Positions 18,850 to 26,970 of a DNA stretch of 64,000 nt are shown in pieces. The number at the start of each line of letters is the position of its first letter. The stretch's first letter is position 1. The stretch is from Arthrobacter sp. SLBN-100 (GTDB lineage: Bacteria > Actinomycetota > Actinomycetes > Actinomycetales > Micrococcaceae), in assembly GCF_006715305.1 (NCBI RefSeq), contig NZ_VFMY01000001.1, positions 3,968,001 through 4,032,000 on the forward strand, given 5' to 3'. The translations under genes were made by a program, and so were the position numbers. The notes beneath the pieces are model-generated. The model was not told the origin of the DNA, made no database searches, and saw only the letters and a list, made by a program, of their open reading frames with translations.

Positions 18850-19036
18850 CGGTCAACCCAGCCCCGGGCCCGGGGGTGCAAAGACCACAAGCGGGTGCGG
18901 ATTGCCGGCGGCAGATTCCGGGTTCCGCGAGCCTTACAGGCAGCTCCCAAACTTCAATGATCTAATCAGCATCGCATCGGGTGCACTGGGGCCCGCAGGA
19001 TGCGGATCAGATTGTCGAGTCGGGACAGGAGCCCCT

Positions 19037-19954
19037 ATGCCGGTGGACCAAGAGATGCGTGCGGCGCGGCTGCGTGTCCCTGCGCCCCGGCATGCCCGGA
19101 AGAGGCTGGCGCTGCTGTTCACCGCCGTGGCGCTGGTGATCGTTGCCGTCGTTGTTCTGGCCGTGGTGCGGTCAGGGCCGCTCGATGGCACAACCGGCCC
19201 GGTCCCGGCAGCTGCTCCCGAGGCTCCAGTGGCTGTAGCCCCGGATTCCCTCCAGGACAGCATCCAGTCCGTCCTTGACGATAATTCGGAGTACCGGATC
19301 GGGCTGGCCATGGCCGACATTTCCGGTGACGCCGCGCGCACCTTCGGCGACCAGGAGGCCTTTACCGCCGCCAGCACGGCGAAGATCATCACGGCCGCCG
19401 CGTACTACCACCTGGTGGAAACCGGGGAGGCAGGCCTGGACGATCCGCTGGGGGACTATGACGCGGCGTTCCAGCTCGAAGCCATGGTCAACGAGAGCAA
19501 CAACGATTCGTGGTTGCTGCTGATGGATGCCGTGGGCTATCCCCGGCTGACTGAATACGCGGCATCCATCGGCGTGGCCTACGACCCGGAGGAGAACCTC
19601 CTGACCGCTGCCGAGATGGCCCTGGTCCTGAAGCAGTTATACGCCGGCGACCTGCTGAACCCGGACAACACCGCACAGCTGCTGAGCTACATGCAGGACA
19701 CGAACAATGAGGAACTCATCCCCGCCGGCTCCCAAGCCGGGATTGAGGTGTTCCACAAATACGGCGAAATCGACGGGGAACTCCACGACGCCGCAGTCCT
19801 GGCCTACCGTGGCTCCACCTTTGTACTGGTGATCTACACCGAGAATGCTGACGGCACGGAAGATGCAGGACAGGCAGAGGTCATCAGGGAGCTCACCGGC
19901 GTTGTCGAAAAGGCCCTCTTTCCTCCTGTCCAGGCAGGCAACAAGGCATCCTAG
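19037..19954 (+). CDS. Class A beta-lactamase-fold serine hydrolase, membrane-anchored
   Basis: This 305-residue protein has an N-terminal transmembrane anchor (about residues 23-44), a Pro/Ala-rich spacer and a penicillin-binding/beta-lactamase domain. The SxxK motif is Ser113-T-A-Lys116. The second motif is Ser154-Asn-Asn156 in place of SDN. The KTG-like motif is Lys241-Tyr-Gly243, with tyrosine instead of Thr/Ser. A clear Glu166-type residue is not evident. These changes argue against an efficient beta-lactamase and for a cell-wall or esterase-like activity. The ATG at 19037 has AGGAG six bases upstream; longer in-frame starts extend into non-coding sequence. Confidence 0.75.
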   Translation: MPVDQEMRAARLRVPAPRHARKRLALLFTAVALVIVAVVVLAVVRSGPLDGTTGPVPAAAPEAPVAVAPDSLQDSIQSVLDDNSEYRIGLAMADISGDAARTFGDQEAFTAASTAKIITAAAYYHLVETGEAGLDDPLGDYDAAFQLEAMVNESNNDSWLLLMDAVGYPRLTEYAASIGVAYDPEENLLTAAEMALVLKQLYAGDLLNPDNTAQLLSYMQDTNNEELIPAGSQAGIEVFHKYGEIDGELHDAAVLAYRGSTFVLVIYTENADGTEDAGQAEVIRELTGVVEKALFPPVQAGNKAS

Positions 19955-20001
19955 GGTCATCAAAGTCGATATCGCGCGGATGGTTGGGTAAGACTGTTTC
20001 C

Positions 20002-21363
20002 GTGAGCAACAATCCCCGGACTGCCCTGGCCGTCGCCGGCCTCAGCCTGGGCACGGCACTGAACCCCCTCAACTCCTCCATGATTGCCGTGGCATTGGTG
20101 GTGCTCCGTGGCGACTTCGGGCTCGACGTCGCCGCCGTCACCTGGGTGGTCACCTCCTTCTACCTGGCCTCGGCCGCCGGCCAGCCGGTGATGGGCCGGC
20201 TGGCCGACAGGTTTGGTCCACGGCAGATGTTTATGCTGGGCATGGCACTGGTCGCCGTCACCTGCGCCATGGCGCCGCTCGCCCCGAATTTCGCCCTGCT
20301 CTGCGTGGCCAGAGCCGTGATGGCGTTGGGCACGGCCACGGCCTATCCCAGCGCAGTGGTGATGGTGGGAGCGATAGCCCACCGTGCGAAGGTTGACCCC
20401 GCCCGGCCGCTGGGCCGGCTGCAGATGGCCAACACCTCCGCCGCGGCCGTGGGGCCTGTGGTCGGCGGCTTGCTGGTGGGCCTGGTGGGCTGGGAAGCAT
20501 TGTTCCTGATCAATGTTCCGCTCGCGCTGGCAGCGCTGTTGATTGTGCGGCAGGCAGCCCCGAAGGACGAGGCCCGGGAGCACGGCAGCGTCAGCGAGCT
20601 CGTCAGGGACTCGGACATCCCCGGGATCCTGGCTTTCGTCTCCGCCCTGCTGCTGGTGATGATGGCGGCGCTGAATGCGGCGCCCGGCTACCGCTGGTGG
20701 ATGCTGGGCGCAGGCACCGTGATCGCCGCCGTGTTCGCCTGGCGTGAGCTGCGCTTCAACCGGCCGTTCCTGGACCTGAGGCTGCTGGGCCGCAACCGGC
20801 CGCTGATGCTGGTGTACATGGGCTTCGCGGTGTTCAGCAGCGTCTACTATTTCGTTTTCTTCGGCCTGCCCCAGCTGCTGCAGGAGGCAGGCGGGTACGA
20901 TCCCGGCGTCGTCGGCCTGCTGATGCTGCCGCTCGCCGCGATGTCCGTGGTGGCGACCCCCTGGGCAGTCAGGGCCATGGGAAGGTTCGGCGTGCGCCGC
21001 GTGCTGATTGCCGGCGTCGTCCTCCTCACGGCGGTGGCCGCGCTGATGTGGCTGCTGACCGGCACCCTGGTGATCCCGCTGGTGGTGGTGCTGACAGCAC
21101 TGATGGGCGTCCCGTACGGAACGGTGAGCATCGCCACAAACCAAGGTATGTTCGTCTCCACCCGGCCACAGGAGCGGGGGGTCGCGGCGGGCATTTACCA
21201 GACTTGCCGCTACGTTGGCGCCATCACTGCCACCGTGATGATCGGCGTCTTCGCAGCCGACGGCGTGCACCAGGAAAACTGGGCCCGGATGGTCCTGGCC
21301 ATGCTGGTCCTGTGCGGGGTGACGTTCGGGGTGTTCCTGCTGTGGAGGCAGCGGACGGACTAA
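20002..21363 (+). CDS. MFS drug-resistance-type transporter (DHA2-like)
   Basis: This protein of about 453 residues has 12 to 14 hydrophobic segments and the MFS motif A region GRLADRFGPRQMF between helices 2 and 3. The start SLGTALNPLNSSMIAVAL and TWVVTSFYLASAAGQPVMG are typical of DHA2 multidrug exporters. It probably exports small hydrophobic compounds with proton antiport; the substrate is unknown. The start is uncertain between GTG 20002 and TTG 19984; 20002 gives the family-like N-terminus. A small membrane-protein gene follows 36 bases downstream on the same strand. Confidence 0.85.
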   Translation: MSNNPRTALAVAGLSLGTALNPLNSSMIAVALVVLRGDFGLDVAAVTWVVTSFYLASAAGQPVMGRLADRFGPRQMFMLGMALVAVTCAMAPLAPNFALLCVARAVMALGTATAYPSAVVMVGAIAHRAKVDPARPLGRLQMANTSAAAVGPVVGGLLVGLVGWEALFLINVPLALAALLIVRQAAPKDEAREHGSVSELVRDSDIPGILAFVSALLLVMMAALNAAPGYRWWMLGAGTVIAAVFAWRELRFNRPFLDLRLLGRNRPLMLVYMGFAVFSSVYYFVFFGLPQLLQEAGGYDPGVVGLLMLPLAAMSVVATPWAVRAMGRFGVRRVLIAGVVLLTAVAALMWLLTGTLVIPLVVVLTALMGVPYGTVSIATNQGMFVSTRPQERGVAAGIYQTCRYVGAITATVMIGVFAADGVHQENWARMVLAMLVLCGVTFGVFLLWRQRTD

Positions 21364-21399
21364 GCGGGCCATCCCGGAAAGCGGGTTTATCGTGAAGCT

Positions 21400-21615
21400 A
21401 TGGCTTCTCCAAAGGCGCAGCTGTACCTCGACATCACCGCGAAAGGCCTGTGCATCCTGGGCGCGGCCTTGATGATCTTCGGCCGCGGTGCATGGTTCTA
21501 CGTGGGCGTGGCCACCGTGGTCCTGGGCGTGCTGTTTATCGGCGGGTCGCTCATGGCCACCCGTAAGCTTCGCGGACGCAGGTGGGACGGGACCAACCGG
21601 CCGCCAGCCGGGTAG
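21400..21615 (+). CDS. Small membrane protein, two transmembrane segments
   Basis: This 71-residue protein has two hydrophobic segments (about residues 14-30 and 32-52) and a basic tail (RKLRGRRWDGTNRP). No named family is recognised. A TATCGT hexamer lies exactly six bases before the ATG and there is no ribosome-binding site, the pattern of a leaderless gene. It therefore probably has its own promoter despite lying 36 bases behind the MFS gene. Confidence 0.65.
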   Translation: MASPKAQLYLDITAKGLCILGAALMIFGRGAWFYVGVATVVLGVLFIGGSLMATRKLRGRRWDGTNRPPAG

Positions 21616-21664
21616 CGTCCCATCCCTTTCCTCCGCGTGCCAGGTTCCGCCGTCGTCCGAACAG

Positions 21665-22738
21665 CTATTGTTCAGGACTGCAGGGTTGGATTTCACTGGG
21701 AACTGATTCCGTGGCGGCAGCCAAGTCCCTGATCTCCGTAATGCGCGCTTTTGTTACCGGGTCCGCCTCGAGCTTGCTGTAGACAGCTGCGCCTGCGTCC
21801 TTGAAGGCTGCAACCTCTGCTTCTGTCGCCATGATCACCGTTCCGCCGTTTCGGCAGAATTCGGCGGCGTCGTCTGCCACGCTTGTCATGGCCTGAACTG
21901 CCCAGGCGCGCGTGGCTGCGGCTGCCTCTGTAAGCTGCTGGCGCTGTGCCTCACTTAGATCCTGGAAGACCTTGCTGTTAGCAATCAGGGAGCTCACCTT
22001 CGGGAACAGGACCAGGTTGGCGGCGGCCGTTGTGGGCCCTGGCAAGCCGCTGGCAGCGCTGAACGACGATTCGGCAGCGACAACTTGTCCGGTTGCAACG
22101 CCGTCGGGAAAGACTTCGCCGGCGAGGTCGTCAGGCATGGCTCCAAGTGCTGTGAGAAGAGCATAGGTTGTATCGGATCTCGGGGCGCGTACGGTCTTGC
22201 CGGCGAGATCGGCCGGCTTCAGCACCGGGTTGCCGAAGGCAAACAGTGTTCGTGTGCTTTCGGGGAACAGAGCCAGCCCGGAAACCCCCAGCTTGTCCAG
22301 GCCTGACAACATCTCGTCAGCAACGCTTGGTTCAACCACCTTGGCCAGGAGTCCATTGCTCGTCACCAGAAACGGGGCATGAAGCGCGGCGAACGAATTG
22401 ACCCCTTCGGTGTCCCACGCCCGGGCTGGAACGAGACCCATGTCGAAGTCGCCAGCCATCACTCCACGCGCCACCGCCTGGTCCCAGTCGTCCTTGTCCT
22501 CCCCGACGGCTTTCCACGCGGGTTCAATGAGGAGTGTGCCCCCGGAGAGTTCTTTGACCTGGCGGGCGAACTCTTCAATCTGGCCTGCGGCAGGCCTGCC
22601 GGGTTCATCGTCGGTGGCGACCCGCAGAGTGCGCGACTGGGCTATGGGCTGTGGGCTGGCTGTCGGTGGGGTGCACGCTGCCCCGGCCAGAATGGCAGCG
22701 AATCCCAGACCCACCGCAGCACGAGTTGAGCTCCTCAT
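21665..22738 (-). CDS. TRAP transporter DctP-type substrate-binding lipoprotein (orphan)
   Basis: This 357-residue protein has an N-terminal lipoprotein signal with lipobox LAGAAC and acylated Cys22. A DctP-like solute-binding fold follows: RVATDDEPGRPAAGQIEEFARQVKELSGGTL at the start, ALHAPFLV, PVLKPADLAGKTVRAP and a C-terminal helical region. In TRAP systems such proteins bind carboxylates outside the cell and deliver them to DctQM. No DctQ or DctM gene is present on either side, so the protein is an orphan here and may use a distant transporter or act as a sensor. The ATG at 22738 is natural for the signal peptide. Confidence 0.8.
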   Translation of the reverse strand: MRSSTRAAVGLGFAAILAGAACTPPTASPQPIAQSRTLRVATDDEPGRPAAGQIEEFARQVKELSGGTLLIEPAWKAVGEDKDDWDQAVARGVMAGDFDMGLVPARAWDTEGVNSFAALHAPFLVTSNGLLAKVVEPSVADEMLSGLDKLGVSGLALFPESTRTLFAFGNPVLKPADLAGKTVRAPRSDTTYALLTALGAMPDDLAGEVFPDGVATGQVVAAESSFSAASGLPGPTTAAANLVLFPKVSSLIANSKVFQDLSEAQRQQLTEAAAATRAWAVQAMTSVADDAAEFCRNGGTVIMATEAEVAAFKDAGAAVYSKLEADPVTKARITEIRDLAAATESVPSEIQPCSPEQ

Positions 22739-22917
22739 GGCAACGCACCTTCCACTTTGTACCAGTGATGCCGATTAAGTTGAGGAGACCATGACTGGGT
22801 GAAGCGGCGGTAGGAAGAAGCGCGCGTAGACGAAACCTACTCTTCGGCCAGGGCACTGGCAACAGCCAACGGGAGGGGAGCTGCCGACGGCGGGACGCGC
22901 CCGCCGTCGGCCGTTCC

Positions 22918-23670
22918 TCAGGTGTACATCAGCGAGCCGGGCGTGGTGAGCTTCTCGCCGGTTTCCAGCCAGGTCTTCAGGCCGGAAAGGATCATGGGCC
23001 AGCCGCCGTAGAGTTGTTCGTTGGCGCCTTCGCGGAGGTCGCTATGGGTGACGGTGAGGCGGCAGGAATCTCCCACGGGTTCGATGTCCCACGTGATCTT
23101 CGAGGTTCCCTCGGCCTTGACGTCCTCGCCCCAGAGGGCGCGCATCGTCTGGACCAGCCGGCGGGGCGGATCGACCTCCAGGTTCTCGCCTTCGCCCAAG
23201 GGCGCTCCGGCTTTGACGTTGTTCATGACGAAACGGCCGCCGGGCGTCCAGTCGGCCTCGAGCGTGTTGCCGAACTGGTATTTACTGCGGATGTCGCTGT
23301 CGGTGATGGCTTCCCAGAGCCGCTCGGGCGTGGTCTTGATGTAAATTTCGAAGATTTTTTCCATGGGACTTTCCAATCTGGATTTGAGGTCGCTGAGGCC
23401 AGCGGCCCATGGTTCGGCGTATTTGCTCACCCAGCGGTCGTGGACCAGCCGGATGGGTACCGGATTCAGGAAGTGCAGTTTTTCCCGCCCCCGGCGGCGG
23501 GTCACCACCAGGCCTGCATCCTCCAGGAGCTTGAGGTGCTTGGCGATCCCGAACCGGGTCATGTCGAAGCGTGCCTCGAGCGCACTCAGGGTCTGGCCGT
23601 CCTCGCGGAACAGCTCATCGAGCAGGTCCCGGCGGGTGGGATCGGAGAGCGCCTTGAACACCTCATCCAC
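22918..23670 (-). CDS. ArsR/SmtB-type regulator fused to AHSA1/SRPBCC ligand-binding domain
   Basis: This fusion of about 250 residues has an N-terminal ArsR-type winged helix (VFKALSDPTRRDLLDELF, then TLSALEARFDMTRFGIAKHLKLLEDAGLV as recognition region) followed from about residue 100 by an AHSA1/START-like domain (KIFEIYIKTTPERLWEAITD, WTPGGRF, WPMILSGLKTWLETGE). The metal-binding cysteines of classical ArsR sensors are absent, so the AHSA1 cavity may be the ligand sensor. A longer in-frame GTG at 23700 exists, but it falls inside a palindromic operator in the promoter. GTG 23670 lies seven bases after a TATCAT -10 box, so a leaderless start there is preferred. Confidence 0.8.
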   Translation of the reverse strand: MDEVFKALSDPTRRDLLDELFREDGQTLSALEARFDMTRFGIAKHLKLLEDAGLVVTRRRGREKLHFLNPVPIRLVHDRWVSKYAEPWAAGLSDLKSRLESPMEKIFEIYIKTTPERLWEAITDSDIRSKYQFGNTLEADWTPGGRFVMNNVKAGAPLGEGENLEVDPPRRLVQTMRALWGEDVKAEGTSKITWDIEPVGDSCRLTVTHSDLREGANEQLYGGWPMILSGLKTWLETGEKLTTPGSLMYT

Positions 23671-23677
23671 AGGATCA

Positions 23678-23707
23678 ATGATAGGTGACCATTTGGTCAC
23701 ATATCAA
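23678..23707 (-). promoter_or_regulatory. Promoter with palindromic operator in its spacer (autoregulation candidate)
   Basis: On the minus strand, TTGATA (23707-23702) and TATCAT (23683-23678) are separated by 18 bases that contain the perfect palindrome GTGACCATTTGGTCAC (23685-23700). A dimeric ArsR-type protein bound there would block RNA polymerase. Transcription would start at about the GTG codon at 23670. Confidence 0.7.
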
Positions 23708-23799
23708 GGGTTGCGGAGAGCAAATTCCCGGTCCTTGACTTCGGCTGGTCCCGGGAGAAGCGTGGATGACAGGGCTGGAAGCATGCCGGGGAGGAACAT

Positions 23800-24180
23800 A
23801 TGAGCGGCCTCGTTCTCTACATCGACACTTCAGACGTTCGGCCGGGTGCGCTCGGGGCACTCAAGGCCGGCTTGGAGGAGCTGGCGCGCTTCGTGGAGGC
23901 CAATGAGCCCCGGATCATCGCCTACAACGCCTACTTGAGCGGGAACGGATCCCTGCTCAGCGTGGTTCACCTGCACCCTGACGAGGCGTCCCTTGACTTC
24001 CACCTGAAGGTGGCAGGTCCCCGGTTCGCACCGTTCGCCCGCTACGTCACACTGAAGACGATCGAAATCTTCGGCGCGCCGGACGAGGAACTGCTGCTCC
24101 AGTTGAGGAAAAAAGCGGAGCTGCTGGGTGGAGGTACAGTCATTGTCCGGGAACTTCACGCAGGCTTTGACCGGCTATAG
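23800..24180 (+). CDS. Conserved hypothetical, probable dimeric alpha-beta barrel (ABM-like)
   Basis: This 126-residue soluble protein alternates beta strands and amphipathic helices (LVLYIDTSDV, LGALKAGLEELARFVEANEP, IIAYNAYLSGNGSLLSVVHLHPDEASLDFHLK, RYVTLKTIEIFG). The pattern suggests the dimeric ferredoxin-like fold of antibiotic-biosynthesis monooxygenases and EthD-like proteins; this is inferred, not recognised by a specific motif. The GGGGAGGAA ribosome site lies three bases before the ATG. It is divergent from the ArsR-AHSA1 regulator gene 129 bases away and may be its target. Confidence 0.65.
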   Translation: MSGLVLYIDTSDVRPGALGALKAGLEELARFVEANEPRIIAYNAYLSGNGSLLSVVHLHPDEASLDFHLKVAGPRFAPFARYVTLKTIEIFGAPDEELLLQLRKKAELLGGGTVIVRELHAGFDRL

Positions 24181-24194
24181 TCCCGATCCGTATT

Positions 24195-25430
24195 TCAGTT
24201 CCTCGAGGCCAAGTTCTTGTCCCGGTCCTCGAACACGTCTTCGCCAGGGCCGGTAAAGGCGCGTGAACGCTGGACCGCCTCGATCGATCCGGTGAACAGT
24301 TGGGATTCGTGAGGGTCTGCAGGAGGACGGGCGCCTCCGGCGGTGTTCGAACCGAGCCCCCGCAGCGGCTGCTGGCGGCGGGAGGAGGTGCCGCCGTCGG
24401 ACGTTGCCTCGGTCCAGCGCTGCTGGGGGAGTGCTTCCGGATGGCTGTGCTGCAGGAAGGCGACCATGGCCTCGCGGATGAGGCAGCGCAGGTCGAAAAG
24501 CGCGGCGCTGTCCGCGGCGCTGACCAGGATGCGGACCCGGACGAATCCGCCGGTGGCGTCGGTGATCTGCAGGACGCCCACGCGCTGGTCCCACAGGTCG
24601 GTTCCGGCGAGGACGCTGCGCAGTTCGGTGCGCATGTCCTCCACGGGGGCACGCCAGTCGAGGTCGAACTCCACGGTGCCCATCACCTCGGACTGGCGGC
24701 GTGTCCAGTTTTCGAACGGTGTGGTGGTGAAGTAGGTGGAGGGCAGGATGAGGCGGCGGTCGTCCCAGATGTGGACCACCACGTAGGTGAGCGTGATTTC
24801 CTCGATGCGGCCCCATTCCTTCTGGACCACCACAACGTCGTCCACCCGGATGGCGTCCGTGAAGGCCAGCTGCATGCCGGCGAAGACGTTCACCAGGGAG
24901 GTCTGGGCGGCGAGGCCGGCGACGATGGAGATGACGCCGGCGGACGCCAGCAGCCCGGCGCCGAGGGCCTGGATGGCCGGGAAGGTCAGCATCACCGAGC
25001 CCACGGCCAGGACCACCACCAGGGCAACGCCGATCCGCCGGGCCAGGATCATTTGCGTCCGGAGCCGCCGCGCGCGCCGGTTGTCCGCAACGTCAACGCT
25101 GTACCGGCCCAGCACCACCGCTTCGACGATCAGCAGCACGGCCACCCCCAGCCAGGCCAGGGAGCCGATGAGGGCAATCAGGAGCAAATGGTCGACGGCG
25201 GGCAGCCAGCTCTCGCTCTCGGCCGTCAGTCCCAGCGCCGTCCGGACGCCGATGAGGCACAGTGCCAGCCGCAGCGGCTGACGGGCCACCCGGGAGGTGG
25301 CCTGGAGTTCCTGGCGCTTGCGGTTGAGGCGCAAAACGAGCTTGCGCAGCAGCCAGGACAGGACCAGTCCTGCAGCCACTGCAAGCGTGACGGCAATGAA
25401 TGGCATGGCGGGATTCAGTAGGTCTTGCAT
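24195..25430 (-). CDS. MscS-family mechanosensitive ion channel
   Basis: This 411-residue protein has four hydrophobic segments (about 8-28, 50-68, 80-105 and 128-150). The pore-lining MscS helix and beta domain follow: ALGAGLLASAGVISIVAGLAAQTSLVNVFAGMQLAF, then IRVDDVVVVQKEWGRIEEITLTYVVV and STYFTTTPFENWTR. The C-terminal 100 residues are a polar low-complexity tail. It is expected to open under membrane tension during hypo-osmotic shock. The ATG at 25430 is supported by an AGAGGT site eight bases upstream. Its stop lies 15 bases from that of the convergent alpha-beta-barrel gene. Confidence 0.88.
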   Translation of the reverse strand: MQDLLNPAMPFIAVTLAVAAGLVLSWLLRKLVLRLNRKRQELQATSRVARQPLRLALCLIGVRTALGLTAESESWLPAVDHLLLIALIGSLAWLGVAVLLIVEAVVLGRYSVDVADNRRARRLRTQMILARRIGVALVVVLAVGSVMLTFPAIQALGAGLLASAGVISIVAGLAAQTSLVNVFAGMQLAFTDAIRVDDVVVVQKEWGRIEEITLTYVVVHIWDDRRLILPSTYFTTTPFENWTRRQSEVMGTVEFDLDWRAPVEDMRTELRSVLAGTDLWDQRVGVLQITDATGGFVRVRILVSAADSAALFDLRCLIREAMVAFLQHSHPEALPQQRWTEATSDGGTSSRRQQPLRGLGSNTAGGARPPADPHESQLFTGSIEAVQRSRAFTGPGEDVFEDRDKNLASRN

Positions 25431-25503
25431 CCATTAACCTCTACCAACTTCCGGTGGAGGGAATGAAATCGGTGCCGGCCCCGGCGTGGTGCGTACGTTC
25501 CCG

Positions 25504-26325
25504 CTATCGTCCGCGCGGCGGCACATCTGCCGGGTGGGGTGAACTGCCGGCATCTTGTCTGCTGACATCCGCCTTGCCGTTTGCCCTGCCGCTACCGGGG
25601 GAATCAGGTTTGCCGGCCGGCGGCTGGCCCGCCTTTGAAGGCACCACGGCGGGCCCAGCGGGTGCCTCAGCGGGGTTTCCTCCAGTCCCGCTGATCGTCG
25701 AAGGGGGCCTTCGTCCGGAGCCTGGGAACTCCTGGGGTCCGGCGTCGGGAGCCTCCGCGGTCTCCGTCCGTTCACCAGCGGACAGTCCGGGGCCGTGAAC
25801 CTGGACAGGGGCCGGGGGCTGGGAGGTGGGAAGGCCTGCCGCCGGCGGCGCCTCGGAGAGCGGGGGAACGACGGCGGGCAGAGGCGTGGGTGCCTCCGAC
25901 TGCGCAGGGGGTGCTGGGGTTGGCCTTGCCGGCGGGGAGAACGACCGGACAATATTGCTGATGGTTCCTTCCGCCTGGCGGCGCAAAGCGTCATTCCCGG
26001 CGGCAGCGCCGCCCGCGATGCCTAGCGAAACCGCCACAGCAAGCGTGGTGAAGGCAACGCGTTTCGTCTTCGGGTGCTTGCGGTTCCAGTCCTCCAGCCG
26101 GACCAGACCCTCAACCGGCGAGGGCGCCTCAGCCGGCGGGAAACCCATGAGCGCGGCGAGCTCGGGCGATGGCTGCGGGACTTCGGCAGAGCGGAAGGCC
26201 CTGAACTCGAGCAACAGATTCCGCAGCTCGGTGTCCCCGGGGAAGCCGCCCTCGGCGAGCAATGCGTCTACGCTTCGCTCGTCGTCGAAGCGGCGCTCGT
26301 CCTGCGCCCTGTGGTTGGCGGTCAT
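25504..26325 (-). CDS. Putative anti-sigma-like membrane protein with long Pro-rich extracellular region
   Basis: This 273-residue protein has a cytoplasmic N-terminus of about 90 residues (with LLLEFRAFRSAEVPQPSPELAALM), one transmembrane segment (about 92-108, FTTLAVAVSLGIAGGAAAG) and an outer region of about 160 residues rich in Pro, Ala and Gly. Its ATG overlaps the stop of the sigma factor gene in an ATGA arrangement, the usual pairing of a sigma factor with its anti-sigma factor. No zinc-binding HxxxCxxC motif is present, so the anti-sigma role is inferred from position and topology alone. AAGGTGAG precedes the start. Confidence 0.65.
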   Translation of the reverse strand: MTANHRAQDERRFDDERSVDALLAEGGFPGDTELRNLLLEFRAFRSAEVPQPSPELAALMGFPPAEAPSPVEGLVRLEDWNRKHPKTKRVAFTTLAVAVSLGIAGGAAAGNDALRRQAEGTISNIVRSFSPPARPTPAPPAQSEAPTPLPAVVPPLSEAPPAAGLPTSQPPAPVQVHGPGLSAGERTETAEAPDAGPQEFPGSGRRPPSTISGTGGNPAEAPAGPAVVPSKAGQPPAGKPDSPGSGRANGKADVSRQDAGSSPHPADVPPRGR

Positions 26326-26870
26326 GACTCACCTTCTGTCAGTGAGGAACGCAGTTTCCTGAGCCGGCACAGAGCCCTGCGTTGCAGTTGCTTGACCGCC
26401 CCGGGAGTCTTGCCCATAATTTCTGCCGTTGTCTCCAGGGACAGGTCAGCGATGATCCTCAGGGTGATGACCTCCTGCTGGTCCTGCTGGAGCGTCCCGA
26501 GGAGGCTTTTTACCGTCTCTGAGCTCTCCGCTGCCAGCAGTTGCTCCTCGGCTGAAGCGCTGCAGCGCGGGTCTGCTTGGGCATCGTAACCAGTACTTGC
26601 GGGGGCCCTGATGCGGCGGCGGTGCTCGTCCACGTAGCGTGCGTGGGCAATGGAAAAGACCAGGGACTTGGCTCCCTGTACCCCGCCGTTCACTCCTTCA
26701 AGCTGCGCGTAAAGGGACAGGAAAACCTCCTGCGTCATCCCTTCGGGGTCTTCTACATCACGTGCACGAAGATAGCTCAGCACCGCGGGTGAGAACTCGC
26801 GGTACACAGCACAGAAGACGCCAACGTCAGTCTGACCTGGCGTCGCTGCCTCATCCGTGAGCCTTTGCAT
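26322..26870 (-). CDS. ECF-type (sigma-70 family) RNA polymerase sigma factor
   Basis: This 182-residue sigma factor has region 2 (FCAVYREFSPAVLSYLRARDVEDPEGMTQEVFLSLYAQ, about residues 18-55, plus the SLVFSIAHARYVDEHRRR helix) and region 4 (SLLGTLQQDQQEVITLRIIADLSLETTAEIMGKTPGAVKQLQRRAL, about 125-170). The start is taken at 26870 because it directly precedes region 2 and has a G-rich ribosome site; a much longer in-frame extension reads as non-coding Arg/Pro-rich sequence. It overlaps the anti-sigma-like gene downstream by four bases, so the two are translationally coupled. Confidence 0.88.
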   Translation of the reverse strand: MQRLTDEAATPGQTDVGVFCAVYREFSPAVLSYLRARDVEDPEGMTQEVFLSLYAQLEGVNGGVQGAKSLVFSIAHARYVDEHRRRIRAPASTGYDAQADPRCSASAEEQLLAAESSETVKSLLGTLQQDQQEVITLRIIADLSLETTAEIMGKTPGAVKQLQRRALCRLRKLRSSLTEGES

Positions 26871-26970
26871 CCGCCCCCCTGCGGCAGATGCCCCTGCGGG
26901 ACATCCCGTGGATGGCGCCGCGCCAAGACGAAAAGCCCTTCCAGGCGCGGCCACCGCTCCTGCTGATAGA

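Noticed and set aside
18862..18875. Perfect 14-bp G/C palindrome after the GNAT gene
   Set aside because: It consists only of G and C runs, has no loop or T-tract, and is easily expected by chance in this composition.
19037..19954. Interpretation as an acquired beta-lactamase resistance gene
   Set aside because: The SDN and KTG motifs are altered (SNN, KYG) and the general-base glutamate is not evident, so resistance is not supported by sequence.
19960..21696. A 578-codon minus-strand frame opposite the DHA2-type transporter
   Set aside because: The translation is His/Gln-rich low-complexity sequence, the normal shadow of a membrane-protein gene in the opposite strand.
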